Below, piece after piece: positions 48,948 to 61,998 of a stretch of 64,000 nt of DNA (position 1 is the stretch's first letter; every line of letters begins with the position of its first letter). This stretch comes from Schoenoplectus triqueter (Eukaryota > Streptophyta > Magnoliopsida > Poales > Cyperaceae): assembly GCA_964058805.1 (NCBI GenBank), contig CAXKVV010000058.1, positions 62,001 through 126,000 on the forward strand. Direction: 5' to 3'. Below the pieces are notes generated by a model, which made no database searches, was not told the DNA's origin, and saw nothing but the letters and a program-made list of their open reading frames with translations. A program made the position numbers and the translations under genes.

Positions 48948-50284
48948 AGAAAATAACTGCTGAAAAACTTACCTTAAATTGGGTCCAAGCAATTATAATG
49001 ATTAGTTATAAATGAAGTCGGTAACAATTGTTTTGAATGTGTAACAGTTTCAAAATCATTACAACAATGTGGAATTGAAAAGTTTCATTTCTCAACTCAA
49101 GAAAAAAAATGCAAAAAGAGCAACAACAACAAGAAGGTGCTGTCAACTCTATCTCCCCACCCTCAAAAACTTTACAAACCCAAGCATGTCAAGACGAGGT
49201 GCAAGTCTTCAAAGAATAAATCTTAGATTATATATTATGTAAGCAACTTTGATGTTATTGACTTATTGTCATCTATATCGTGTTACTTTGAATTTGAACT
49301 TTCTAATAAACTCGTCACTGTATTGTGCTTATGTTGCATCTGACTTACTTTCAGTTATTAATTATGTCATCATTTTTTATATGTAAAATTTTATCAATTA
49401 ACATAAACTTGTGAAACTCGCGAAACCCAACTGCCAAAAAGAAACATGGATTTAACGATTTTTTATTTTAATTGATTGGTTACGGATTGAAAATATTATA
49501 ATCTAAATAGTATCTATCAGATTATAAACTTATGTAAACCCGCCCAACCCGACCCGTTTACACCCCTAGCCGTAACCATTACAACATTTGTTCCAACCAA
49601 TGCAGCAATTTATTCCCTATTGTTTTTCCATGCCAAACATCCAGAACCAATACAACGGTTTAACATTTGGTTATGAGAATGCACTCAACTGTTACAACGG
49701 TTTCAACAACAATTATAATGGTTAGTACAAAATTATGTCATTTATTTATTATAACCTCAAGATTAAGTATATATTAATTATAACATTTATTTCTAATTTT
49801 ATTCTCTTCCAATTTGTTGAATGCAGATTCTTCAATTCTTCCTTGTCCAACTTGCATTCTCTCCGGTAATAGTCGACCGCTAAATGCAATTATAAATATT
49901 CTGCAAATGTGTAAAATCATAAATGAATTGTTTACCACATCATTATTATTTATTAATTAGAAATACTGATGTAGCGTTGTTATTATTCTATCTCATAGAA
50001 TTGCGGTAAAATTGAAAAGGAACCGATATTTTTGTTCTTTTTGTTTGTCACATCAAGATAACACACTCGTTGTTATAAAAAAAATACATATTTTAGATTT
50101 CAAATATAAGCAGTTATTGTTATTAGATGTATATATGCGCCAGGAGTATTTGTTCGTAAAAATATATATAAAATTTGCAAGTACACGTATATCCAAAATC
50201 CACGTGTGAAAAGATGGACAGGAAAAAATAGTAATAAACAGGTAGTAAAATCGTAATTGATTTTTCTACACGCGCGTCGCCACG
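48948..50284. other. Intergenic with a hAT-like end and a possible gene fragment
   Basis: At 49568 the minus strand reads TAGGGGTGTAAACGGGTCGG, a hAT MITE-type terminus; its partner end was not found. 49587-49720 encodes a 44-codon Asn/Tyr-rich frame (PNIQNQYNGLTFGYENALN and repeats of YNG) that could splice at 49719 to a short segment 49830-49864 ending in a GT. I do not recognise the protein. The rest is AT-rich. Confidence 0.35.
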
Positions 50285-51545
50285 CTGAGCAAAATGTAAA
50301 CATATAATGCAATAAACAGTGGTATCATGACGTACTCTTAATTACCCGATTATTTTCTAAGTAATCAAATAATTATTCATAATTTAATAAATAAAAAATT
50401 AAAGATGTAATTCGGGATGTAGGCGGGCCGGACTTTTATTTACCGGCATATGATCACATAAATAGATAAAATAAGTATATTTTATAAAAAAAAATATTTT
50501 AGTGAGGCCGTCATTTTCTTTCCAAGCCAAAATCTTGGGCCGGTAGACTCATCACCGACCCGTCCTCACAATCAATTTCCGTATGAATCGAGCATAGTGC
50601 AGATACTAGTGCTTGAAGGCCCTAGCAAAAAAAATTGCAACAAGTTTTAATTGAAATAAATAAATTTTGATATTTCAATAACTTCTAGTTATTAAATAAT
50701 TAAAAGCATAAATAGAATAAAAATTTTATATATACTTGATATTTTAATAACTTCTAGTTATTCAATAATTTCTTACTAATTTTATCATTATCTTCAGAGC
50801 ATGAATTTTTTTTCACATTCAATGCAAAATAAGAACATTTCGTCTAAAAAATAAAAATTATTATTAATAATAAAATTGATGAAATATAATCGAAATTGTA
50901 CCTTCCTCTATTAGAAATATAATCTCTGTATGGCTTGACTAGAGCAAATTCATGCTGATGCCATATTATAAAATAATACTATAAATAAAGATTAGAAGAG
51001 GCTAAATCTTAGATTATATTATATCTTTTTTGTGTCACCACCAACAACTTACAAAGCTTCTATTTATAGATTTGAAAAAATAAAATAAATTTTTCATCAT
51101 AAATTTGAGAGTTAATACAAAATTAAATCTAGAAAAAAAATGAGAAAAGTTGAAACGCCTATTTATTATTCCATGAAGCTTTTTATAATTTTTTTTATTT
51201 TATTTTGCTGGACCTTCGAGCACTACGCTCGATGCATGCAGAAATTTAAAGAATTAATGTGAGGACTGGTCGGTGAAGTGTCTACCGGCCCAAGATTTTG
51301 GCAGGGAAAGAAAATGACGGCCTCACTAAAATATTTTTGTAAAAATATAATTATTTCATCGATTTCTATGATCATAGGCCGGTAAATAAAATTTTGGACC
51401 GCCTATATCTCGAATTATATCTTTCATTTTCTTATACATTTAATTATAAATAAATATTTGATTAATTAGAAAAAATCAGCTTAATTACTATATGAACGGA
51501 AAGTGTATTGCTTGTCTTTAAAAAATTGCTGATAAAATACACTTA
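50285..51545. mobile_element. Transposon with long terminal inverted repeats, non-autonomous
   Basis: About 1.25 kb. Two arms of 200-350 bp are inverted copies. Left, 50400-50625, has GATGTAGGCGGGCCGG, GTGAGGCCGTCATTTTCTTT and AAAATCTTGGGCCGGTAGAC; right, 51200-51430, has the same words reversed (GTCTACCGGCCCAAGATTTT, AAAGAAAATGACGGCCTCAC). Arm identity drops outward, so borders are approximate. The 560-bp middle is AT-rich and non-coding. Arm length suggests a Mutator-like non-autonomous element, but no 9-11-bp duplication could be confirmed. Confidence 0.7.
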
Positions 51546-51972
51546 AATATTTTTATTATTTCTTAATAAATGGCGATAAATATTTCAACATTAATTACCA
51601 CAATTGATTCTGCGCGGTATTGTGGTGCTTATTTTGTACCGTACCAGCAAGAATGAGTGAGCTAATTGAGCATTTAGATTATAAATAAATGAGAATAGTG
51701 ATGTTATGATATATAGTCCGTAAAAAAATAATAAATTTCGACAAGCTCAAACGTACTTAATTAATTAATGTGATAATCAAGTATCAACTAGTTTTCTTTA
51801 TATATATTTTGTTAGGAGGTGACTAGGTGCATCCGTGCATTTCCTCCGGGCACCCATCACAATTCACAACCTAGCATGCATCCAATATATATCAAAATAT
51901 TTGTTATGTGATTAATAAATTTCCCAAAATCTCAATCGGAGCCGTACTCTGTAGAAAAGCTAGCTAGCAGTT

Positions 51973-52342
51973 TTTTAGTAATAATAAGTTTTAGTAAATT
52001 AATATTATTAAAAATAAGAGTGAGAAACGTAAAATTTCAAATATACGAATGGCAACGCGCCACTGGCAGTGGCTCGTTTCCTTATTTTTACGAAACGCGC
52101 CACTACCATTGGCGCGTTTGCTTCTTAAATATACAAAATGCGCAGTCACTTGCGCGGGGTTTGGACGAAACACGCCACTAGCAGTGACGCGTTTCCTAAA
52201 AATAATGAAACGCGCCACTGGCAGTAGCGTGTTTCGTCCGCGCCACTGCCAGTGGCGCGCTGCCATTCATATATTTGAAATTTTACGTTTCTCACTCTTA
52301 TTTTTAATAATATTAATTTAATAAAACTTATTATTACTAAAA
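51973..52342. mobile_element. GC-core foldback element with near-perfect inverted arms
   Basis: 370 bp. Arms of about 88 bp (TTTTAGTAATAATAAG inward to ATTTCAAATATA) match with about three mismatches. Between them lie five or six variants of a 21-bp palindrome, CGCGCCACTGGCAGTGGCGCG: 52056, 52096, 52139 (poor), 52171, 52211 and 52239. GC content of the core contrasts sharply with the AT-rich surroundings. Because of the symmetry both strands have open frames of about 90 codons ending in the same residues; these are by-products of the palindrome. No clear target duplication. Confidence 0.8.
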
Positions 52343-54240
52343 TCTGGCTAGGGGTCACCTTGCCCATCGTTAATGTTTTCTGCTGTTTGGAAGCAACCAA
52401 AGATCATTTGTCTGACTTGACTACCATTAAATTACCTCTTAAATGGTTAATTTTAGTTGACGCGTGCGGAGAAATTAATCGTGGCTGAGCTTGAAGAACA
52501 AGCTTTGAGGACAGTAATCATCATAGATTGGATGAAGACAAACTAACATTTTAATAATTATTATGGAACTAAAGTTCGCCTTTTCTTTTCACTTTTTTTT
52601 TAAATAAATCAAAAGTCAAAACAACCAAAAAACAAGAAAGTCAAGTAGATGACAGTATTTGATAATTTCGTTGCACACTTTTGAGAACCAGTCTATGCGA
52701 CAATCAATTAATAAAACCCTATATTCAACAAAGCAATCAAATGAAATGGTATAAGTATAACCCAGCTAGTACATTTGTTTAACTCCGAGGCCACCTCTTT
52801 TTTAACAAGTTGCTCCTCTACACGGGATGGTACTCACGGTTTATCAATTTTCAGATTTATTATGTGTAGATCCTAAAATATATTAATCATTTTCTGGTTC
52901 CTTTTCTATTTACAGGGCAGCCAGCAGAAATAAACTAGTTCTTCTAGTGACGATAATTATTTTATCAGAGTAAAATACTAATTAGACACATCCTCTACAA
53001 TAAATTAGTATTAAGCACGAAAGAAGCATGTAACTTTTCAAAAATATATGCACATTGATGTCAAGAAGTTTATCCTAATTGAATTTTGAAGGCACCAATT
53101 TCAACACTCAAGAAAAAGCGCTCGTCTTGTCGAATGTCGATTGAGAATATATCCTAGACGTAGTTTCTTAATATGATGGATGTATGTTCATGCTTGTTAA
53201 TTTTAGATTTCTCAGCTGCTGTGAAGATTTCAAAAAAAAAGAGAAGCCTAGACGTAGATTTTGACTCTTCTGTATACCATGCCAGCTAAAAGAAGAATAA
53301 AACATTGAACATACAAAATTTGCTTATCACACTGATATCTCAACAAGGTAAAAAGAAAAACATAAGAAAAACAAATGAAATTCATGAAGCAAAAAAGGAT
53401 TAGTTTCTTTAATTTGTTAGATATTTGGGATTAAATATGACGTACGTGTAAAAATAAATATATTTTATTCATATTATATTTTTATTAAAAAAATTACGGC
53501 ATATAAAATAACGTAATTCATATAAAATAACAAATAATAATCGAAAACCATACAACTTTGATTTGCAGACATCTTTAGGCGGAAACGATGTAAGAATACT
53601 GATCTTTAGAAATTTTTCTCAGTTCTAATGATGACGAATTATGGCGTTTTTCACTCAGTCTCTAATTTTCTGTTATTTTCTTAATGGACGAATTAGAGAG
53701 ATAAAAAAAAAGTCGAAATGAATATAACTGAGTATATATAAACACCGAGGCAACCTATGAGATCATAAACAGTGAATATGACTCATCTGAATTTTTCATC
53801 AAAATTCGAATGTGTCATTTAATTAATTCTTAAATGAACTTGGCTCATACTTAATACATAGGCCATACAATATATATTTAATTATACAGTAAATGTTATA
53901 ATTAAATATTCTAACATTCTTCCATTTGACCTAAATTTAAATATTATAATGAAGCACATATTCCAAATTGGCCAATAATAACCTTAAACCATGTTCAGTT
54001 AGAAACACCAAATCAAACTAATGTAATCAGAATAACTTTCTTGTTATTTGACCCTCATTAATTATAGAAGTGACGTTCTTTCCAACAAATGGTTAATTCA
54101 ATTTATTTGATCCCATAGGTAAAATTTACTTAAAATAAAAATAACGCGCAACATAATAATAAGTAAATATATATATACATAATGTCAAAGACAATATACA
54201 TCAATGAAACTTCAATACATAAACTATTAATATTATTCAC
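52343..54240. other. Intergenic, AT-rich
   Basis: No reading frame, inverted repeat or recognisable gene fragment. AT-rich with some near-simple tracts. Confidence 0.6.
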
Positions 54241-56890
54241 CACAACAACAACATCGGAATTCATTGAACGTCCATCTTATGTAATTCTAAATCATAATGA
54301 GCTACAAGAGCTAAAATAATTCTTAATTGATCTTTCTTTGAGATTGAGGAAAAAATATTACCATAATGTACTCCTTGTTGTTGTGTGAATCCTTTAGCAA
54401 CTAGGCGAGTCTTATATCTTTCAATATTATCTTGAGAATCTGTTTTACTTTTATAAACCCATTTATAACCTACAGATTTAACTCCAACAGGTAATTCAAC
54501 AAGATCCCAAACTTTAATAATTTCCATAGATTTTATCTCGTCATTCATGGCTTCCAACCATTGAGATGAATTTATGTTCATAATAACTTGCTTAAAGGAA
54601 ATTGGATCATCTTCACGGTCTAAATCACAATCTTCTTCAGTAAGATATACAATATAATTATCATATATTGCAAACTTTATTTCTCTTTGTGACTTACGCA
54701 AAAGTTATTGTGGCAACATGAGTACTTCGTCAACGTTAGGAACATTATTAACATTAGTACCATCATTTTTCTCGAAAGAAGAAAAACATATAACCTCTAT
54801 AAAGATCGTAGTTGGAACATAAATTCGATCTTCTTTTTGTAGGTTTACATTTCATTTTTTCATTACTTTCATTAATGTTGTCATTTTTAAAAAACTATTG
54901 CATGTCTAGTCTCAACTATTATAGTGATATATGAGGGAAAATAAAATCTAAAATATTTGGATCTCTCGGGATAGCATATGAAATAATCACTAACGATTTG
55001 GAATCCAGTTTCTTAATATGTGGATTATACATTTTTGCTTCAGCAGGACAACCCCATACATGTAAGTATTCTAATTATGATTTTCTGTCTGTCCACAATT
55101 CGTAAGGTGTTGTTGGAACAGATTTACTAGAATCTCGATTTAACACATGTGTGGCAGTTTTTAAAAGCTTCGGACCACAAATATTCTGGAAAAGTAGTAT
55201 TGTATATCATACTACGTACCATATTCATTAATGTATGATTATGCATTTCAGCTACTATATTTTACCGAGGATCTCCTGACATAGAAAACTGATGTACAAT
55301 ACCATTTTCTTGAAGAAACAAAGCAAACGGGCCTGGACTTTGACCCAAGTTGATGTGTCTACCATAATACTGACCTCCTATATCTGAGCTAACCACTTTA
55401 ATTTTAAAATTATGCAGAATTTCAACTTCAGCCATAAAAATCTTAAATTTATCAAGTGCCTCAGATTTTTTAGAAATTAGGTACACGCAAGCATAACGAG
55501 AATAATCATCAATAAAAATGATAATAGATTTATGCTCGTTAAGACTAAGAGTGGGAAAAGAACCGTATATATTAGTGTGAATTATTTTCAATTGTCCCCC
55601 GCTTCAAATGACCCCTTTCTTATTTTTCTTTAATAAATTTTTCTTTAACGCATTCAATACAGTTATCAAAATCTAATGTTGGAAGAATTTCATTCTTAAT
55701 GAGACATTTCATTTTATTTTTTGAAATATGATCCAACCTTTAATGTCATAATTTTGAAGAATATTCATCTTCACGATATCTCTTAATTTTACGTTTAATA
55801 TCAGTAACATACAAGTATAATAAAGATTCATAAATAAATATTCAAACATAACTTATATAATTATAACATAACAATCCAAAACCAATAAATTATCACATAA
55901 CTCATTATTTTCAAACTGAAATATAAAATCACACGCATCAAGTCTAGAACACATAAATAAAATTTCTAATAATACTAGTAATATATACTACGTCATACAA
56001 ATCGAGGATAAAGTCACTCTTCGAACCTACAACCTCGACTTAATCCTTTAATCCGTTAGCTACATTGAGTTTTCTTTCTCCCTTTTGAAGCATCATCACG
56101 GAAAGAAATCCCTACAATGAGTTCGTAATGTGCATGAAGGCACCAGTGTCAACCCACCACGTGTTTAAGTGAATATTAACTAAAATAGATTCACAATCAT
56201 GGAATTAAACATCATTACACTTCTTAGCGAGCCAATATTTAAACTTCTTACAATCCTTCATCATGTGTTTACGTTTCTTGTAATGATGACACTTAGGAGT
56301 ATATTTTATACCAGACATACTTGCTTTATTAACACCAAAAATCATATATACCTTATTTTTACCTTTATCATTGTCTTTAATTTTCTTCGCTTTTGGATCA
56401 TCAATAACGGCATGTGCAAAGTCAGATATTTCAGCCTTAATCCTTTCTTCTTCTTCAATACACATAGCAATTAATTCGCTCATTTTTCACTTCTCTTTCT
56501 GTGTATTATAATTGATTTTAAAAGGATCAAACTGTGTAGAAAGAGAAGTCATAATGAAATGAACTAAAAATCCCTCAGAAATTGTCATATCCATGCTTTT
56601 TAATTTTGTTGTCATATCATTCATCATCATGATATGTTCACGTACACCGCTTGTCTCATTATACTTAAAAGTGAGCATTTTCATTATGAAAGCACTTGCA
56701 TTAGTCTTAGAAGTACTCTTAAATTTCTCTTCAACAGAAAATAACTATTTTTTAGCAGTGAAAAGATTACTTTCTGCATTCTTCTCAGAAATACCTCATC
56801 TTATTGTAGACGTAATAGTATTTTTCATAATCATGAGAGACATACGATTATAACGCTCTCATTTAGAAAAATTAACCTTATCATCAGTAC
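54240..56890 (-). pseudogene. Decayed Copia relic (third lineage)
   Basis: Read from 56890 downwards. Gag with NETSGVREHIMMMNDMTTKL and ISEGFLVHFIMTSL (56684-56487), then a zinc-knuckle relic CHHYKKRKHMMKDC (near 56300) in which the second Cys is Tyr. Next, integrase with IFIDDYSRYACVYL and a decayed SDRGG box, SDIGGQYYG (55591-55262), the distal part continuing to about 55060 (TTPYELW). Last, the start of reverse transcriptase (SQWLEAMNDEIKSM, YKWVYKSK, LVAKGFTQQQGVHY) ending at ELHKMDVQ at 54261, where the copy is truncated before the catalytic YVDD. Stops and frame changes throughout; the protease was not found. No LTRs seen. Confidence 0.85.
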
Positions 56891-56930
56891 ACTTTATGCC
56901 ATAGTGACAGCATGATCCAAAACTCCTTAA

Positions 56931-56931
56931 C

Positions 56932-56968
<37 letters not shown>
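56931..56968. repeat. (TA)n(GA)n microsatellite
   Basis: About ten TA units followed by about nine GA units, directly at the border of the inverted-repeat element that follows. Confidence 0.9.
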
Positions 56969-56969
<1 letters not shown>

Positions 56970-57373
56970 TGTTATGGTGCTTCATGAATCACAAAATCTT
57001 TTGTGTATCACGTCCGTATTTCGAATTTAAAAGTTCAAATGGCCGATCCAAACCGTTGAACATCATCTTCATATTGAAATATCCTTGTAGATCAAATTTT
57101 ATATATATTTTTGAATTTTTTTGCTATTTTTTAAATGGGTACAATGTTTACTGATCTAACGATTTTTGCATCATCTAAAACTAGTGATTTTGTATCCATC
57201 TAAAAAATAGTAAAAAATTCAAAAAAAATATATAATTTGATTTTCAAGGATATTTCAATATGAAGATGATGTTGAACGGTTTGGATCGGTCATTTAAACT
57301 TTTAAATTCAAGATACGAATACGAAATACAAAAAAAATTATATTTCACGAAGTACCATAATATCCAGACATTT
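56969..57373. mobile_element. Inverted-repeat element with about 175-bp arms
   Basis: About 400 bp. Left arm 56970-57140 and right arm 57200-57370 are inverted copies sharing GATCCAAACCGTT, ATCATCTTCATATTGAAATA and TTCAAAT. The outermost 60 bp are more diverged. The spacer is only about 60 bp. Looks like a MITE of Mutator type; no duplication confirmed. Confidence 0.75.
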
Positions 57374-58045
57374 TACTGAGCATACATGTACTATAATTTA
57401 ATTTATTAATTATATCGCAGAGTCGTTAAGAATTCATTACGCATTATAAATCGTGTGCTTCTTGCATGGCGTGAGAAAGACTGACGACTATTAAGTAAAA
57501 TGATTTATTTTTTCTATGCAGTTACCCACATTCCAACAATTTAAGTGACCAAGCAAGAGGCGAACAATTAATCCATGTTTCCTGTATCATAGAATGTATA
57601 GCGTTTTTTATGAAATAATGGGAAGTTTTGGAACAATAATAATTTGTCTGTAATTTAGTGCACACCTAGAAGACTAGCTAGCTTGGAACATTTAATTTTC
57701 CAAATTTGTACGAGATGTGAATTATCAGTGCCAGTCCCAGATAGCAGAAATAAAAAGAGAACACACAACTACACAAGTTCCTAACAAGTAACACCTTTGC
57801 CTCCTAAAGAGACTACATTGCGTGCCAAATTGGGCAATTGAGAGTTCAGGGTAGAGGGGATGCATCATGCATGCATAGAATGTCTTTGTTGCTTATTCTC
57901 TGGGGTTGAAACTTGAGACTGGTCCAGTCAGATTCAAAGAAGACAGTTCGCTCTTTTCCAACAGCCCATTTAAAACGTTAATAATGCCGAAATTTTATAC
58001 CTACAGAAAAATATAATATTGTATGACATGTGCCACCATGAAAAC
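57374..58045. other. Intergenic, nothing recognised
   Basis: AT-rich sequence without reading frames or repeats that I can recognise. Confidence 0.55.
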
Positions 58046-58449
58046 TAAGGGAATGCATGATTTTGATCAGAAAGATAATTAGGATTATAATTTTTTTCTG
58101 TTCAAACTTATTAATTAATTGGATATTAAATAAAAAAAATTAATAATTTAATATATATTATTACTTAAAAAATATCAAAATAATATTCTTTTACATATTA
58201 AAAATAACAATAAAATAAAACTCAAAGTAATAAATAATTAATTCCACTACAAATTTTTGTATTTTAAAATCTTTGCATAATTATTATTTTTATGCACGAT
58301 ATTAAATATTTTTTCTCAATCAAAATAATCAAACAATTTAGAGGAGGTAAAAAAAATTTTACGGAGCAGTGAATGTTTTACATACAAGTACTATTTTTCA
58401 AAATCAAGAGAAAAATAGCTACCCCAAGATTCCTCTGGATCCGCCTCTG
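58046..58449 (-). mobile_element. hAT-type MITE, family I copy 2
   Basis: On the minus strand it aligns along its length with the MITE at 41360-41786 (CAGAGGCGGATCCAGAGG start, shared GAGAAAAAATATTTAATATC and ATAATTATGCAAAGAT, and the decayed end ATGCATTCCC). Flanks ATGAAAAC and TAGAAAAC could be a decayed 8-bp duplication (six of eight match). Older than copy 1. Confidence 0.8.
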
Positions 58450-59148
58450 TAGAAAACGTGTGGAGAAAATCACCGGATACTGTTATCTCTGTAAATATTA
58501 TCAAGAAATAATATTGTTAAATTAAAAGCATGCATGGATGGACAGGGACGAAACATGATTATAATATAGGAGGTCATATATGGATTTGCGTTATTCGAGT
58601 ATGAAATTGATAAATTAAGGAGATTTCTCATGAAATAAAAATATATGATAAATTTTAATATCAACGTGTATAATTTTTGTAGAATTAGAGAGCACAACCC
58701 CCTAAATCGGGAGCACATCCTCTTATCAGTTTGCAACACACCTTATCGTACAGAGACAATTCAGGGTGGTTTTGAATTGATGAAGAAATCCTAATGTAAA
58801 TGAAAACTTCAATTTTTGTGCTACACGTTACCGCGCCTTAGAGAACGCTGGTTCCCTTAAATCCTCCTCTGTGGATAGAGTCATGGAGCAATGGATATGA
58901 AAAAATATATATTATTTGAGATCTTCATGAAAGCTGTCATGTAACTAACGTTGCTTAAAAATAGGTGGATGAATGTGAGGTGAGAACCTTGCATTCCAAT
59001 TTCGGGTTTGCTTTTAGTCAAACTCGATCATCATTATTGATTAAAACGAAGAAGAAAAAAAAATCAAAGTATCAAACTTAAACAGTTAAACACCATTCAC
59101 CAAGTAAGAGGTCGTTTGTTTAATTGAGTGGCGTTGACTCATTTGCCA
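58450..59148. other. Intergenic, nothing recognised
   Basis: No gene seen. Short repeat-like phrases (TTAAATCCTCCTCTGTGG near 58858) recall MITE ends but no pair was found. Confidence 0.5.
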
Positions 59149-59653
59149 TTTTTAGGGTGTGTAAACAGATCGGTTTAATTATTTTTGAGCTGAGCCGTTA
59201 AATTTTGAACTATTTGGTTTGGTTTTTCGGTTTAAAAATTTTGGTTCAGTTGAAAATTTTAGCAAATTCGGTTTTTATTCTTTGGTTCGGTTTTGATTTT
59301 TCTAAATCGGATAAACTGAATAGTCCAAAAATTATCAAATAATTTTATTTTACTTGATATAAATAAGGATTATATCAAAAATAATCCGAATATATTTATT
59401 TTCTATAAGTTTTATTTAGTTATTTCTTTTATTTTTTAAACTATTTGTTTCTTCTATCAATTTTAATATTTTTTGATATTTTTATTCCTCTTTTAATAAT
59501 ATTATTTCTTTATATAATTTTGGTTTATTCAGTTTTCGATTTATTCAATTGACATTTTTTAAAAGTTTGATTCAGTTCATAATTTGACAAACCGAAAAAA
59601 TTTTCCGATACATATAATTATTTCGACTTGAACCGAACTGACCGTTTGCACCC
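59149..59653. mobile_element. MITE-like element, hAT type
   Basis: About 500 bp. Left end AGGGTGTGTAAACAGATCGG and right end, inverted, GGGTGCAAACGGTCAGTTCG. The ends are GGTTCGGTTT-rich and the middle very AT-rich, a composition common in plant hAT MITEs. Target duplication not clear. Confidence 0.6.
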
Positions 59654-61998
59654 ATTTCCATATTGGGGTAGGTCGAATAAAACCTCAACTCGTTGTCACA
59701 CGTTGTTTGCACCTTAGTCTCAAATTCTAGGGCAAGTCCAAATTTTAGACGGCCCTTTTACACCTTTTTTTCCTAGATAGTTTCAAATAATACGACGATT
59801 ATATCAATATCCGACGAGACAAGCTAGGCAACCTTTATTCATTTTGTATTAATTAAAGTTCTTATTATTGGCTGCTAATTGCCGACAAGAAAGAAACTGA
59901 TAGCTCATATGGATCTAGAATTGGTAGGATCCGGCAAAGCATTAACTAAATTTTATTTCAAATTTTTTTTTAAAATAAATATTATTTTTTTTCAATGGTT
60001 TCATTTATGGTACGGATATATCCAAATCTGAAAGGCAAACTTTTCAGATTGAATCATGATTTTGTATGTCCTGGAACTACTGTTTCTACGTCATATATAC
60101 TGTAGAAGCTTTAGGAGACAACTGTTTGCCATTGTCAACTGCTATAGACGCGGCACCAATAGCAAGCAAACAAAATGTTTCAACCATCTAATCTCTGCTT
60201 TCATATATTTTTTTCTGTTAGAACGACTAGGGATGGCGATTGGTCTTTAGATTCATGCATGATAACATAACATTTGTGTCATAAATTATAATTAGAGTTG
60301 TAGTGAAATAAACTCACCAATAAGGCAATAACATTGGTGACTTTAATTATCAAAAATTGAGAATAATTATTTTATTTCATTATCGAGATAAGAATTTTTA
60401 TTTAAAATTGGCATGTGCTATTTGTTATGCGAAGTAGTTTCACTTGGGTAGCAATCCACACGTAGAGTAATTGCACGAAAAAAATTCGACCATTATACTT
60501 GAAACGTCGAAAATACAATCACAAAGATGACCTTTAAATTTACGGAGCAATTGTTTTTTACACTTGAAATATTTAGAGAATGCAAAATTGTTTCACTCTA
60601 CCCAGTTCTCTCTCTGCATAACAGCATGCATATACGACGAATTTGTAAAATGTTTACAGTGCATGCTGTTTATATTGTTTCCAAGTTTAATTTTGAATTT
60701 GATGGAATATGTATATATGGTTGACAAGTAGCGCAACAGGATGCGTCTAGAATTTTCCCCAGCACGATTACCAAGCTTTTAAATTTTCAATTTGTCAATT
60801 TCTTTTAGGAAATAAAGTAGTTGAAATATCGTGTTATGAAAAAAACAAATTGGAAACTTGATCTTTCATATAAAAGAAGTCAAGATTAAGAATTATTTAA
60901 ACGAAAATAAGAAAACACTTAAATTTTGACATGTAAAAATGAAACTCGTCAAGTAAAATTTTTGTTTTTAAGTTAAACTAGTTTCAAATTAAATTGCAGA
61001 GAAGATAATTTCACCATTTTCTCTTAGACGAGACATATTTCCTATTATCTTAGAAGAAACACACAAAAAAAAAAGATTCGAGAAAAGAATAAAAATCAAC
61101 ACATCGTTGATCAATTCCTTCTAATAATCATGGGTTGGGCTTTTGCTCCTCAAGCTCCGCACAGTGAAGTCTACATTTTGCTCGGACCAGAGTCAAAAAA
61201 ACATAGACTTTTATTTCCAAATGCAGTCTCTCACGCTCGCATGCCCATGTAGCCATGTGTATGTGGTGCATTTATTCCTTAATTATTGAATTATTGATTA
61301 TTCCTACCAATATCACCATTTAACTAATTAAGCAGTATTAGAACTTTCTTATCATTACCATTTTACCAAATGAAGATGGAGACTGATGCTCATCTTTAGT
61401 TGTTTATTTCTAAACGATGCACTTTAATCATGGATCAGGTTTCTGATGATCCTCTCAGTCCCTCCGCACCAGTAAAAAGTTCTGAACAGTGGAAAATCGG
61501 AGAAACCAACAAAGTGAAAAGCTTCTAAAAGCTGCTCAAAATGGCTTTTGCCATGACCACATTTTATGAAAAGTCCAAAGGAGAAGCATTTTTCTACAAC
61601 CTAATGACACTGCATATCCAAAAAAAAATAACAGCATCCAAAGAAAAGAGATCATATCACTAACTTCTATCAACCTTTCCAATTATCAATGGAAGGGATC
61701 CAAAGAAAAGACATTATATCACTTACTTCTATCAACCTTTCCAATTATCAACGGAAGGGAGGCCCCCTCCTCGTTTTCTAGTTCTAGCTATTTTCGCATC
61801 CCTGCCATTGAAGCAGTATGCAACCAACAACTCTTATATGGCCGGTTGCAAATGCATGTCCAAAAATGAACAAATAAAACCAAAAAAGGGGGGAAATGGA
61901 AGAAAAGTCTCACAATAACCCATTTTTCCAAGCCTAGGACGCAGAACAACCAAAGAAATTAGATCATTTACATAACCAGACCATGCTAGTTAACCTAA
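59654..61998. other. Intergenic and 3' flank of the HD-Zip gene
   Basis: No gene seen. AT-rich until about 61400. The final 250 bp before the HD-Zip stop codon is likely its 3' UTR on the minus strand. A 62-bp tandem duplication lies at 61636-61759. Confidence 0.5.
61636..61759. repeat. 62-bp tandem duplication
   Basis: ATCCAAAGAAAAGA starts at 61636 and 61698; units differ at about six positions. Confidence 0.85.

Noticed and set aside
52049..52321. Two roughly 90-codon frames on opposite strands with the same C-terminal residues
   Set aside because: The identical ends come from the inverted arms of the foldback element, not from a protein family.
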